Source: a bacterium
GTDB taxonomy: Bacteria; Cyanobacteriota; Vampirovibrionia; Gastranaerophilales; Gastranaerophilaceae
Assembly: GCA_017444705.1 (NCBI GenBank)
Contig: JAFSWA010000017.1
Span: 1-33,625 of the forward strand
Reading direction: 5' to 3'
DNA: 33,625 nucleotides
The notes below the pieces were generated by a model. The model did no database searches and was not told the origin of the DNA. It worked only from the letters and a program-made list of their open reading frames with translations. Both the position numbers and the translations under genes were made by a program. Position 1 is the first letter of the stretch. The number at the start of each line of letters is the position of its first letter. This document shows positions 6,877-14,925 of this stretch, one piece after another.

Positions 6877-8270
6877 TATTTTGTCAACCTGCTCAAAAGT
6901 TGGTCTAACAAACAAATTGCCATATCAATTTCTTCATCGGTAATATAAAGTTGAGGAACAAAAGTGATAATATTTTTGAAAAATCCGCCGTTATTGAGAA
7001 CAAGTCCGCATTTTTCTCCGTTATATATTAAATCACCTTTCAAACCTTCTTCCTGCAAAGCATCACAAAGCTCTCTGTTTGGAGTAATTCCGTCTTTTTG
7101 TGTTAACTCCATTCTCAACGCAAATCCGATACCGCCGACATCTCCGACTTCATCATATTTTGCTTTAAGCATATTCAAACCGTCCATAAAACGTTTTGAT
7201 TTTCTCGGAATTTCTCTTTCAAGTTCATTTTGTTCTTCTTCTACAATAGTAATAACTTCATGAGCCGCTCTTACTCCTATCGGATTTGAACAGTATGTAG
7301 AATGTGCACTTCCGGGAGTAAACACTTTCGGCGATATGAATTTTTCTTTTGCCCACAACCCTGACAACGGATTCATGCCGTTTGTTATAGATTTTGCAAA
7401 TGTCATTACATCAGGTACAACATCATAGTTCTCAATAGCCCATAATTTACCTGTTCTGAACATTCCCATTTGAATTTCATCAATTACAAGCATAATTCCG
7501 TGAGCATCAAGAATTTCTTTCAATTCTTTAAAATACCATCTCGGAGCATCAATATATCCGCCCGTTCCCAAAAGCGGTTCAGCAATAAATGCTTTGTATT
7601 CGCATTCGCCTGTTTTCGGGTCATAAACAGCTTTATATTCGCTCTCAAATTGTCTTGCAAATTGTTTTACGCAGAAATGATTACAAGATTCGCATTTCAT
7701 TCCGTAAGGGCATCTGAAACAATAAGGAAACGGAACAAAATTTGCCCTGTCAGCAAAATGACCGTATTTTTCTCTGTATCTGAAACTTGAAGTCAAAGCG
7801 GTTGCACCGATTGTTCTTCCGTGATATCCGCCTTGAAAAGCAAAGAAACCGTTTCTGTGAGTATAATTTCTGACAACTTTAATTGCATCTTCCGTTGCTT
7901 GAGCTCCGCCTACGTTGAAATGCATTCTGCCTCTTTCATGAAAACGCTGTTCAATTAATTTCACCATTTTTTCTGACAACAACGCTTTATATTGATGCAA
8001 AAACTTTGGTGTTAACTGAGGAAGCGTATTCATCTGGTCAATTACGGCGTCTGTTATTCTTTTGTTTTTATATCCAAAGTTACAAGCCGAATACATCATC
8101 TGCAAATCAAGATATGGTGTATCTTTTGAATCATACATATAAGAACCTTCACAAGCTCTGAAAACTTTCGGATTTGCCGAATAATGCACTGTATCTCCCC
8201 AAGATGTATATTCTTCATCAAGTGCCAAGATTTTCTCATCTGAAATCGTTTCTTCGTCTAAATAAATCAC
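6876..8270 (-). CDS. Class III PLP-dependent aminotransferase
   Basis: 464 residues, fold type I class III aminotransferase (acetylornithine / 4-aminobutyrate / omega-amino-acid group). Visible: FNVGGAQATEDAIK (cofactor phosphate site), QGGYHGRTIGA, LVIDEIQMGM with the cofactor Asp, and FAKSITNG with the Schiff-base Lys293. A cysteine-rich insert near residue 185 (CFRCPYGMKCESCNHFC, five Cys) lies where relatives have a CYRCPFG-type segment. Here it has enough cysteines to hold a metal (inference). GTG start at 8270 with AGGGG 8 nt upstream. First gene of an operon with the hydrolase and membrane protein. The amino donor cannot be told from sequence. Confidence 0.88.
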   Translation of the reverse strand: MIYLDEETISDEKILALDEEYTSWGDTVHYSANPKVFRACEGSYMYDSKDTPYLDLQMMYSACNFGYKNKRITDAVIDQMNTLPQLTPKFLHQYKALLSEKMVKLIEQRFHERGRMHFNVGGAQATEDAIKVVRNYTHRNGFFAFQGGYHGRTIGATALTSSFRYREKYGHFADRANFVPFPYCFRCPYGMKCESCNHFCVKQFARQFESEYKAVYDPKTGECEYKAFIAEPLLGTGGYIDAPRWYFKELKEILDAHGIMLVIDEIQMGMFRTGKLWAIENYDVVPDVMTFAKSITNGMNPLSGLWAKEKFISPKVFTPGSAHSTYCSNPIGVRAAHEVITIVEEEQNELEREIPRKSKRFMDGLNMLKAKYDEVGDVGGIGFALRMELTQKDGITPNRELCDALQEEGLKGDLIYNGEKCGLVLNNGGFFKNIITFVPQLYITDEEIDMAICLLDQLLSRLTK

Positions 8271-8563
8271 AATTTGTACCCCTATTAAAATTTATACATC
8301 TATAAAATTAACATACAAAATACAAAAATGCAATAGTCTGAATTAAGACCATTTACATTTGTAACATAATAACGACAAAATATATATTTATTGGTAAATA
8401 ATATATAATTACAGAATATTAATAAAGTTACCTAAGGAATGTATGTTGTAAGCGAGTTTTAGATTTTTTAATTTCAGAGTTTCGTAATTTTTGAAATTGA
8501 AAAGAGAATTTTATGAAATAGAAAGAAACACAAAACGCAACATCTCATTGCTTGACATGTACA

Positions 8564-8744
8564 ATTGCGAGGAGCGGATTTTTGCCGGAGCGACAATTTT
8601 GCAGAGGGTGCAAGTAAATCGGCAAAGCCGATTATGTTACCCGTTTATTGCAAAATTGTCAAGACAGTGCAGGAGGCGGTGGCGAAGCCACTGCTCGCAC
8701 GTTTACCGGCAAAAATAAGCAGGGCGTAAGCACGGCGTGGCAAT
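8564..8744. repeat. Nested multi-hairpin repetitive element
   Basis: Arms pair from the outside inward. ATTGC (8564-8568) pairs with GCAAT (8740-8744). TTTTTGCCGG (8579-8588) pairs with CCGGCAAAAA (8706-8715). GACAATTTTGCA (8592-8603) pairs with TGCAAAATTGTC (8649-8660), enclosing ATCGGC-AAA-GCCGAT (8618-8632). A separate hairpin GTGGC-GAA-GCCAC lies at 8679-8691. The outer ends ATTGCGAG...GTGGCAAT match the family at 13388-13414. It could form a cruciform DNA or a folded RNA. Confidence 0.75.
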
Positions 8745-8750
8745 CCAAAA

Positions 8751-8777
8751 AGATTCTGAAACAAGTTCAGGATGACA
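8751..8777 (+). repeat. Dispersed hairpin repeat, copy 2
   Basis: 26 of 27 positions identical to 3204-3230 (one A-to-G change that weakens the stem). It abuts the nested element at 8564-8744, so the two repeat types travel together here as at 13351-13415. Confidence 0.7.
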
Positions 8778-8904
8778 TATTTTTGGATTACTTCGTCCTC
8801 ACTATGTTCGTCCTACCGCAAGAGGTACCATCCCCCGTACGACTCGGCTGTCACCTTGCTTACGGTTGATTTGTCTTTCTAAGTAAATGTTCAAGCATTA
8901 TGTT

Positions 8905-8927
8905 TTTAGTGTAAAAATTACACTAAA
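8905..8927. promoter_or_regulatory. Perfect palindrome upstream of the GT35 gene (operator candidate)
   Basis: TTTAGTGTAA-AAA-TTACACTAAA: 10-bp arms, 3-bp centre. The core AGTGTA-N5-TACACT recurs with the same spacing at 25488-25504, upstream of the GH57 gene. It lies 186 bp before the GT35 start codon. Confidence 0.7.
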
Positions 8928-8938
8928 TAATAAAAATT

Positions 8939-8964
8939 TTTACATTTTTTTACAATTTTACATA
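8939..8964 (+). promoter_or_regulatory. TTTACA direct repeats matching the HLR1 (RpaB) consensus
   Basis: TTTACATT (8939-8946), 2 bp, TTTACAAT (8949-8956): an exact fit to the cyanobacterial HLR1 consensus (G/T)TTACA(T/A)(T/A)-NN-(G/T)TTACA(T/A)(T/A). A third TTTACATA follows at 8957-8964, then CTGAAAA as in the GH57 upstream region. That RpaB or a relative binds here is inference. Confidence 0.5.
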
Positions 8965-9035
8965 CTGAAAAACTCCAATTATGACAACGTTTTTGGCTAT
9001 ATTTTAAAATCGGAAAAATAAGTTTTAAAATATAC

Positions 9036-9064
9036 TTGTTTTTTATTCATTTTATTGATATAAA
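9036..9064 (+). promoter_or_regulatory. Candidate promoter of the GT35 gene
   Basis: TTGTTT (9036-9041), 17-bp spacer, TATAAA (9059-9064). Predicted leader of about 42 nt. The Shine-Dalgarno GAGAGGAAAA lies upstream of ATG 9113. Confidence 0.45.
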
Positions 9065-9112
9065 ATTGTAATATAGGAGAAAATTACACAAAACAGAGAG
9101 GAAAATTGTATT

Positions 9113-10807
9113 ATGGGTTTACCGAATGTAGCATATTTTTCAATGGAAATTGCAATGGATCAATCGTTATCGACGTATTCAGGCGGTTTAGGCTTTTTAG
9201 CAGGTTCACATATGCAATCAGCCGGTTATTTGCAAATGCCTATGGTTGGAGTTACGATGCTGTGGTCTTACGGATATTATAATCAGCGAATCGGCTCAGA
9301 GGGTGAGGTTGAAGTTGCTTTTATAAGAAAATATTATGACTTTTTGACAGATACAGGTTTGTATGCCGATGTTGATATTTTTGGGGAAAAGGTAAAAGTA
9401 AAAGCATACAGAGTTGAGCCGCATTTGTTTGGTACATGCCCTGTTTACCTTTTAACAACGGATATTGAAGGTAATTCCGAATTTGGCAGAAGAATTTCAC
9501 ATCGTTTGTACGATGGTGATGAAAAAATAAGAATTGCACAAGAAACCGTTTTGGGTATTGCAGGTGTAAGAATTTTACAAGCTGCTCAATATAATTTTGA
9601 TGTAATTCACATGAATGAAGGTCACGCACTTCCTGCGGCATTTGAATTATTAAGACAATACAATTATGATTTGGAAGCAGTAAAGAAAAAGACGGTATTT
9701 ACAACGCATACTCCTGTTGCGGCAGGTAATGAAGTTCACTGGGTTGATACATTATTGCAAGGCGGCTTTTTTGCAGGCTGTTCAAGAGAAATGGCTGTCA
9801 AGTTGGGCGGTGAAAACTTCTCCTTAACTGTTGCGGCTTTGAGAATGAGCAGAATTGCAAACGCAGTTTCACAGCTTCATGGTTTAGTTGCAAATAAAAT
9901 GTGGGAATGGGTTGACGGCAGATGTCCGATAAGAGCTATTACAAATGCGGTAAATCTCCACTATTGGCAGGATAAAAGAATTGCCGCATCAAAAGAAAAT
10001 CTTGAAGGGCTTTTAGATGCCAAATATGAAATGAAAAAAGAACTCTGCAAATATATTGCAATTCATGCGGGAAAAACTTTTGACCCGAGTGTATTGACGA
10101 TTACGTGGGCAAGAAGATTTGCGGATTATAAACGTGCATGGTTAATCTTTATGGATAAAGACAGAATTAACAGATTACTGGACGAAAATAAAGTACAGTT
10201 GGTATTTGCAGGTAAGTTCCACCCCGATGATGCAATGGGTAAAGAAATGTTTAATAAAATCCTTAAAAAATCATACAGCATGAAGAATGTTGCTGTTTTG
10301 ACAGGGTATGAATTAGAACTTTCCGCATTATTAAAGAAAGGTTCTGATATTTGGTTGAACACCCCGTTAAGACCGTTTGAAGCATCAGGTACATCAGGTA
10401 TGTCTGCTAATATGAACGGTGCGTTACACTTGTCAATCTATGACGGTTGGACTGTTGAGGGTACCTTTGCCGGTATAAACGGTTATACTGTCGAATATCC
10501 TGGCTTAGATGATGAAATTCCTTGGGAAGAAAGACATAAGAAAGATAATCAGTGTATTATGGATATTATTGAAAATCAAATTATTCCGACCTATTATGAT
10601 AACAAATTAGAATGGGCAAGGATGATGAGACAGGCAATAAGAACATCTGAGGCTTATTTTAACTCTGACAGAATGGTTATTGAGTATTATAACAGACTTT
10701 ATAAGCCGATAGCACACGAAGAGGTTGAGGGCGGTGTCGAACACCACGAAATTAATGTTGCGGAAAATCCGAACCTTGATGCTTGGACATTCTCAAATAT
10801 AAAATAA
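9113..10807 (+). CDS. Alpha-glucan phosphorylase-like protein (GT35, short type) lacking the PLP lysine
   Basis: 564 residues, of the short alpha-glucan phosphorylase type, which normally splits alpha-1,4-glucans to glucose-1-phosphate. Family landmarks: NVAYFSMEIAMDQSLSTYSG at the N-terminus, HMNEGHALPAAFELL, FTTHTPVAAGNEV, WARRFADYKRA and RPFEASGTSGM. The N-terminal DUF3417 region of the longer relatives is absent. The oddity is the cofactor site: relatives read GTSGMKA or GT(G/S)xxK, with K forming the Schiff base to PLP, but here it is GTSGMSANMNG, Ser431 (codon TCT 10403-10405). Without that lysine, classical PLP-dependent phosphorolysis is doubtful; it may be a glucan-binding or altered transferase. 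A terminator follows directly. The upstream palindrome and repeats are shared with the GH57 branching enzyme, tying the two in one regulon. Confidence 0.88.
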   Translation: MGLPNVAYFSMEIAMDQSLSTYSGGLGFLAGSHMQSAGYLQMPMVGVTMLWSYGYYNQRIGSEGEVEVAFIRKYYDFLTDTGLYADVDIFGEKVKVKAYRVEPHLFGTCPVYLLTTDIEGNSEFGRRISHRLYDGDEKIRIAQETVLGIAGVRILQAAQYNFDVIHMNEGHALPAAFELLRQYNYDLEAVKKKTVFTTHTPVAAGNEVHWVDTLLQGGFFAGCSREMAVKLGGENFSLTVAALRMSRIANAVSQLHGLVANKMWEWVDGRCPIRAITNAVNLHYWQDKRIAASKENLEGLLDAKYEMKKELCKYIAIHAGKTFDPSVLTITWARRFADYKRAWLIFMDKDRINRLLDENKVQLVFAGKFHPDDAMGKEMFNKILKKSYSMKNVAVLTGYELELSALLKKGSDIWLNTPLRPFEASGTSGMSANMNGALHLSIYDGWTVEGTFAGINGYTVEYPGLDDEIPWEERHKKDNQCIMDIIENQIIPTYYDNKLEWARMMRQAIRTSEAYFNSDRMVIEYYNRLYKPIAHEEVEGGVEHHEINVAENPNLDAWTFSNIK

Positions 10808-10813
10808 AAACTT

Positions 10814-10845
10814 AAAACAGAGGAAGTTTGCACTTCCTCTGTTTT
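10814..10845 (+). terminator. Intrinsic terminator of the GT35 gene
   Basis: AAAACAGAGGAAGT (10814-10827), loop TTGC, ACTTCCTCTGTTTT (10832-10845) plus another T. A 14-bp perfect stem. Confidence 0.92.
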
Positions 10846-10859
10846 TATGAGGTATAAGT

Positions 10860-12008
10860 ATGGGAAAAGATTCTAAAAAATATTTTTGCATTTTTGGCGG
10901 CGGGGCTATAAGAGGGCTTGTTTATATAGGTGTTCTGAAAGTATTGCGAGAAAGAAACATCGAAATTACGGGTTATGCAGGAGCCTCTGCCGGTTCAATT
11001 GCCGCTGTTATGACGGCATTAAATTATACAAATGAAGAAATGGCAGAAGCTTTTAATATTATTGACTATAAACTTTTTAGGGATTTGAATTTTTCATTTA
11101 AAATTGAACTCGCACTGTCGAAAGGGGAAGTTTTTACAGATAAAATAAGAGAAATGATTGGACAAAAGTTAGGAACGGATAAACCTGTTACATTTAAAGA
11201 TTTCCCTAAAAATCTATATATTCTGACTTCAAATCTCACAACGGGAGAATGCGTTGTTTTTTCAAAAGAAACGACACCGGATTTTGAGGTTGCACAGGCG
11301 GTCAGAATTTCTTCGGGATTTCCTGGGCTTATGAACCCCGTTGATTTAAACGGAGAATACTATGTTGACGGCGATTTAGCGAAACCTTGTGCTCTTTCTC
11401 AGGTTTCCCCGTTATTGAATCCTGAGGGCGAAAAGATTTTAGAGTTTAGGATTGAGGGAGCAAAAAAGCAGCCGCTTCCGACAAATCCGTTGAGTTTTCT
11501 TAATAACGGAATCGATTTTTTAAATAATATCTCCACAGATAATGCAATAAGAACCTTTGCTCATAAAGAAAAATACGATTATATTATTTTCCCGACAGAA
11601 AATGTATTGCTTTTTGATTTTAATATTTCAAAAGAACAGCGAGAATATTTAATTAAGTTAGGCTATGATACAACTAATAATTTCTTTGAAAATATCTTGC
11701 CCAAAAAAGAAAAAGAAATAAAAATTTTATATATGGAAATGAAAAATGTTCTTGAAAAATGTTTTGATAATCTTGTTAAAAGAAAGTATGACGATGCAAA
11801 AGAAATAATTTTCTCATATATAAGTAAACGATACAAAATTTTTGAAAGACTTGATGAAAGAGCTGTAGATAAATTAAATGAAGTTGCACAAATGCTTGAT
11901 GATGATGTAAAAAAAGTATTTTTTCTGATACCTTCTTTGCAAAATCATGGTGAAGTTAAAAAGAATATTAGCGATTTACTTTCCGCTTTGGAAGAAAAAA
12001 TAAACTGA
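10860..12008 (+). CDS. Patatin-like phospholipase
   Basis: 382 residues. The patatin domain occupies about residues 8-200, with the Ser-Asp dyad of this lipid acyl hydrolase family. The oxyanion loop is GGGAIRG (13-19), the nucleophile elbow GASAG with Ser43, and the catalytic Asp is in VDGDLAKP near residue 168. There is no signal peptide, so it is cytoplasmic or membrane-associated, as usual for bacterial patatins. The C-terminal 150 residues are helical and charged, with no family recognised. Shine-Dalgarno GAGG precedes ATG 10860. It stands 14 bp after the GT35 terminator and converges with leuC; no functional link to neighbours is evident. Confidence 0.88.
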   Translation: MGKDSKKYFCIFGGGAIRGLVYIGVLKVLRERNIEITGYAGASAGSIAAVMTALNYTNEEMAEAFNIIDYKLFRDLNFSFKIELALSKGEVFTDKIREMIGQKLGTDKPVTFKDFPKNLYILTSNLTTGECVVFSKETTPDFEVAQAVRISSGFPGLMNPVDLNGEYYVDGDLAKPCALSQVSPLLNPEGEKILEFRIEGAKKQPLPTNPLSFLNNGIDFLNNISTDNAIRTFAHKEKYDYIIFPTENVLLFDFNISKEQREYLIKLGYDTTNNFFENILPKKEKEIKILYMEMKNVLEKCFDNLVKRKYDDAKEIIFSYISKRYKIFERLDERAVDKLNEVAQMLDDDVKKVFFLIPSLQNHGEVKKNISDLLSALEEKIN

Positions 12009-12048
12009 TTAAAACACAAAACCGGATTTAATTTTCGGTAATGTTGAA

Positions 12049-13293
12049 TTAACAGGCATGGTCTGTTATATAACCTTTCAAAGCCGAATATGCCGCAACT
12101 ATCGGTGAAGAAAGGTAAATATTTCCCTGAGTGTTGCCCATTCTGCCTTGGAAATTTCTGTTTTGAGTAGCAAGGCAATTTTCACCGTCGCCTAAAATTC
12201 CCGCATGAACCCCTACACAAGGCCCGCAGCCTGAGGGCAGAACAGAAGCTCCCGCTTCAACAAAATCTTTTATCAATCCTTCATCAAGTGCCTGCAAATA
12301 AACCGTTCTTGATGCAGGACAAATCAAAACCCTTGTGTCTTTATTAACTTTTTTGCCCCTAAAAATATCTGCAACTTCTCTCAAATCCTCAATTCTGCCG
12401 TTTGTGCAGGTGCCGATATAGACCTGCTGCAATTTAACATCATTCAAATCCTTTGCCAATTTTGTGTTATCAACCGTATGCGGGCATGAAACGGTCGGCT
12501 CGATTTTGCTTGCGTCGATTTCAATTATGCGTTCATAAACCGCATCACTATCGGGGTAAATTTCTCTAAACTTATCCCCTCTGCCTTTTTCTTCTAAATA
12601 TTTTCTTGTCGTTTCATCAGTCTTAAATAAACCCGCTTTTGCTCCCGCTTCGACCGCCATATTTGCAAGGGTAAATCTGTCGCACATAGGCATTTTGTCA
12701 ACTGTTTCGCCATGAAACTCCAATGCCTTATAAGTCGCACCGTCAGCCCCGATTTTGCCTATAAGATGCAAAATCAAATCTTTTGCACAAACCCCTTTTT
12801 GAAATTCGCCCGTAACAACGACTTTAAAGGTTGCGGGAACTTTGAACCATGTTTTGCCAAAAGCCATTCCGACAGCAATATCGGTTGAACCCATGCCCGT
12901 TGCAAAAGCTCCCAAAGCACCAGATGTACAGGTGTGAGAATCCGCCCCGATTAAGATTTCACCGGGGTTTACAAAACTTTCAACAAGTCTTTGGTGACAA
13001 ACACCCTCTCCGACATCAGATAAAATTGCACCGTATTCTTTTGAAAATTCTCTTAAAACGTTATGAGAGTTTGATAACTCTTTTCTCGGACTCGGTGCCG
13101 CATGGTCGATAAAAAGAATTGTACGCTCGGGATTTGCCAAAGGTTTACCGAGTTTCTTAAATTCCTGAACGGTTAAAGGTCCTGTGCCGTCTTGCACCGC
13201 CGTAACATCGACATTTATTATCGCTAATTCACCAGCATGAACCTCATGTCCTGCGTGGTTTGACATTATTTTTTCCGCTATTGTTTGTCCCAT
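12049..13293 (-). CDS. leuC: 3-isopropylmalate/homoaconitate dehydratase large subunit (LeuC family)
   Basis: 414 residues, aconitase superfamily large subunit, of the shorter bacterial/archaeal LeuC/homoaconitase type. It starts MGQTIAEKI. Substrate and cluster motifs: GADSHTCTSGALGAFATGMG, IGTCTNGR and PSGCGPCVG, which carry the three cysteines that hold the 4Fe-4S cluster. It isomerises 2-isopropylmalate to 3-isopropylmalate (leucine synthesis), or homocitrate/citramalate analogues in sister enzymes. The small subunit (LeuD) is not adjacent. AAGGA lies 8 nt before ATG 13293. The synthase gene of the same pathway lies upstream on the same strand, but 241 bp of repeats lie between. Converges with the patatin gene. 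Confidence 0.88.
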   Translation of the reverse strand: MGQTIAEKIMSNHAGHEVHAGELAIINVDVTAVQDGTGPLTVQEFKKLGKPLANPERTILFIDHAAPSPRKELSNSHNVLREFSKEYGAILSDVGEGVCHQRLVESFVNPGEILIGADSHTCTSGALGAFATGMGSTDIAVGMAFGKTWFKVPATFKVVVTGEFQKGVCAKDLILHLIGKIGADGATYKALEFHGETVDKMPMCDRFTLANMAVEAGAKAGLFKTDETTRKYLEEKGRGDKFREIYPDSDAVYERIIEIDASKIEPTVSCPHTVDNTKLAKDLNDVKLQQVYIGTCTNGRIEDLREVADIFRGKKVNKDTRVLICPASRTVYLQALDEGLIKDFVEAGASVLPSGCGPCVGVHAGILGDGENCLATQNRNFQGRMGNTQGNIYLSSPIVAAYSALKGYITDHAC

Positions 13294-13350
13294 TTTTGTT
13301 TTCCTTTTTATTTTTGTCAGGCAGGGCCTGATCTACTTTTTACCTTTCTC

Positions 13351-13415
13351 GTCATTCTGAGCGAAGCGAAGAATCTGTTTTGTTGTCATTGCGAGCCGCT
13401 TGTCGGCGTGGCAAT
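13351..13415. repeat. Composite dispersed repeat between leuC and the synthase gene
   Basis: Two hairpin units in a row. The first (13351-13376) opens GTCATTCTGAGCGAAGCG and closes with AGAATCT, related to the repeats at 3204 and 8751. The second is ATTGCGAGCCG (13389-13399) with CGGCGTGGCAAT (13404-13415), the end-motifs of the nested element at 8564-8744. Further on, GCACCCTAC occurs twice (near 13427 and 13490). The stretch 13294-13534 holds only these repeats. Confidence 0.7.
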
Positions 13416-13504
13416 AAAATTTTAATTGTCATTTGTGCAAATAATTGCACCCTACATATTTGTTTTGTTGTCAATCGGTGTGAAACATCGCACCCTACTA
13501 ACTG

Positions 13505-13523
13505 TAACATTGTATATAGTTAC
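13505..13523 (-). repeat. 19-bp dispersed repeat, copy B
   Basis: Exact inverted copy of 2056-2074, at the right edge of the leuC repeat cluster and 12 bp from the stop of the synthase gene. Confidence 0.6.
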
Positions 13524-13534
13524 AAAAGATAAAT

Positions 13535-14854
13535 TTAATTTCCCTTATTTTCTTTTGATTGCTGTATATGCTGATCAATTCTTTCTTTCAAAGCACCTGT
13601 CGGGATGTAGTATGGAGTTACTGTCATTACCTTTGCGGCAATATCGGGATAATGATAGATAAACTTCAATTCATCGGCAGTCAACGGTTTTTGGGTGTGT
13701 ACGTTTGCGTAACGTGCAAGTTCAAGAATATTCTTTGCCTCATCATCATCCTGAAACTCGATTTCAAGCCCCTCATAGACGTTTCTGAACCCTTTAATAC
13801 CGCCATATTCCCCAACAGTAATCATTCTGCCAGTTTCAATTATTTCAGGTTCACCTCTGCCGAGTTCTTCGTAGTCATATAATTCATAATTTCTTCTGTC
13901 TTTTAAAGCTCCGTCTGCGTGGATTCCCGATTCATGTGCAAAGGCATTTTTACCAACAGCCGGCTGATTTATCGGAATCGGCACCCCAAAAGCATAAGAA
14001 GCATATTTTGCAAGTTTCCAAGCCTTTGATAAATCAATTTGCGGGTCGATTTGATAATTCCCTTTCATTCCGCTTGATTTTAAAATTGCCAAAAGACAGG
14101 AAATCAAATCAGCGTTTCCGGCACGTTCGCCCATTCCGTTTACCGCCGTATTGATATAGGCATCAACTCCTGCGTCAATAGCGGCTTTTGCTCCCAAAAC
14201 AGAGCAGCCGACTGCCATCCCTAAATCATTATGAAAATGAGTTTCTATATCCATTCCCGTTTCTTTTGCAAGAGTATAAATCCTTTCATAAGCCGTGTGG
14301 GGGTCATCATAGCCAAGAGTATCGCAATATCTGAAACGGCTTGCACCCGCTTTTTTTGCTGCGTGAATAAATTTCAAAAGAAATTCCATATCACTTCTTG
14401 ATGCGTCCTCGGCATTTACTCCTATTATTTTTGCCCCGTAGGTTTGAGCCGTTTCAACCGCCTCAACCATAAGCTCAATAAGGTCATCACCGGTTTTTCG
14501 TCCCTGATATTTTCCTTGAAGCATCTGTTTTGAAGTCGATTGAGAAAGATTTATGTATTGAAGCCTCGGAACATTCAAGAATGATTCTGCCACATCACCC
14601 GGAATCGCTCTTGCCCACCCCGATAATTTTGTTTTGTTGATTACTCCCCTATCTACAAGTTCCAAATTCCCGTTGAGGTAATTTTTTTCATGTCTTGTTG
14701 TCGGAAAGCCAAACTCTGATTGAGAAATTCCCATATCATTGAGATAGAAATTAATCATTGTTTTTTCAAGTTTTGCGAGTCCTAATCGTGAAGTTTGGAC
14801 TCCGTCACGGTTTGTAACATCAACAAAATATATTGTATTTTTACTTTCAGCCAT
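13535..14854 (-). CDS. 2-isopropylmalate / homocitrate synthase-family enzyme (DRE-TIM metallolyase)
   Basis: 439 residues. The TIM-barrel acyl-transferase domain of the Claisen-condensing family that joins acetyl-CoA to a 2-keto acid. Motifs: VDVTNRDGVQTSRLG (metal and general acid-base, in place of the common LRDGEQ), HFHNDLGMAVG (metal-binding HxH), NGMGERAGNADL (the GxGERxG signature) and AHESGIHADGALK. At 439 residues it lacks the long C-terminal LeuA allosteric domain and is closer in size to homocitrate synthases. The leuC neighbour supports a role in leucine or a homologous chain-extension pathway; the exact 2-keto acid cannot be decided from sequence. Strong AAGGAGAG Shine-Dalgarno before ATG 14854. 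Confidence 0.82.
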   Translation of the reverse strand: MAESKNTIYFVDVTNRDGVQTSRLGLAKLEKTMINFYLNDMGISQSEFGFPTTRHEKNYLNGNLELVDRGVINKTKLSGWARAIPGDVAESFLNVPRLQYINLSQSTSKQMLQGKYQGRKTGDDLIELMVEAVETAQTYGAKIIGVNAEDASRSDMEFLLKFIHAAKKAGASRFRYCDTLGYDDPHTAYERIYTLAKETGMDIETHFHNDLGMAVGCSVLGAKAAIDAGVDAYINTAVNGMGERAGNADLISCLLAILKSSGMKGNYQIDPQIDLSKAWKLAKYASYAFGVPIPINQPAVGKNAFAHESGIHADGALKDRRNYELYDYEELGRGEPEIIETGRMITVGEYGGIKGFRNVYEGLEIEFQDDDEAKNILELARYANVHTQKPLTADELKFIYHYPDIAAKVMTVTPYYIPTGALKERIDQHIQQSKENKGN

Positions 14855-14925
14855 AATTCTCTCCTTACAAGATTATTATACACCAAATTCAGCCAAAAAG
14901 TAAGATTAGTCGGAGATAAAAAGCC

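Larger units (their letters stand above)
8271..9112. other. Long non-coding region between divergent genes
   Basis: 842 bp with no convincing gene. 8271-8560 is AT-rich and holds a TTTACATT half-site near 8352. 8564-8777 is a composite palindromic repeat followed by a hairpin repeat. 8778-8880 is a repeat-like GC-richer segment with TTCGTCCT twice. 8881-9112 is the regulatory region of the GT35 gene. Apparent open frames at 8491-8718 and 8648-8869 run through the repeats and are not genes. Confidence 0.7.

Noticed and set aside
8491..8869. Open frames of 75 and 73 codons in the repeat-rich region
   Set aside because: They run through the arms of the nested palindrome and the hairpin repeat, lack ribosome-binding sites and have no protein-like composition.
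13426..13504. Riboswitch or leucine attenuator upstream of leuC
   Set aside because: The hairpins there are dispersed repeat units also found elsewhere, and no leader peptide with leucine codons is present.
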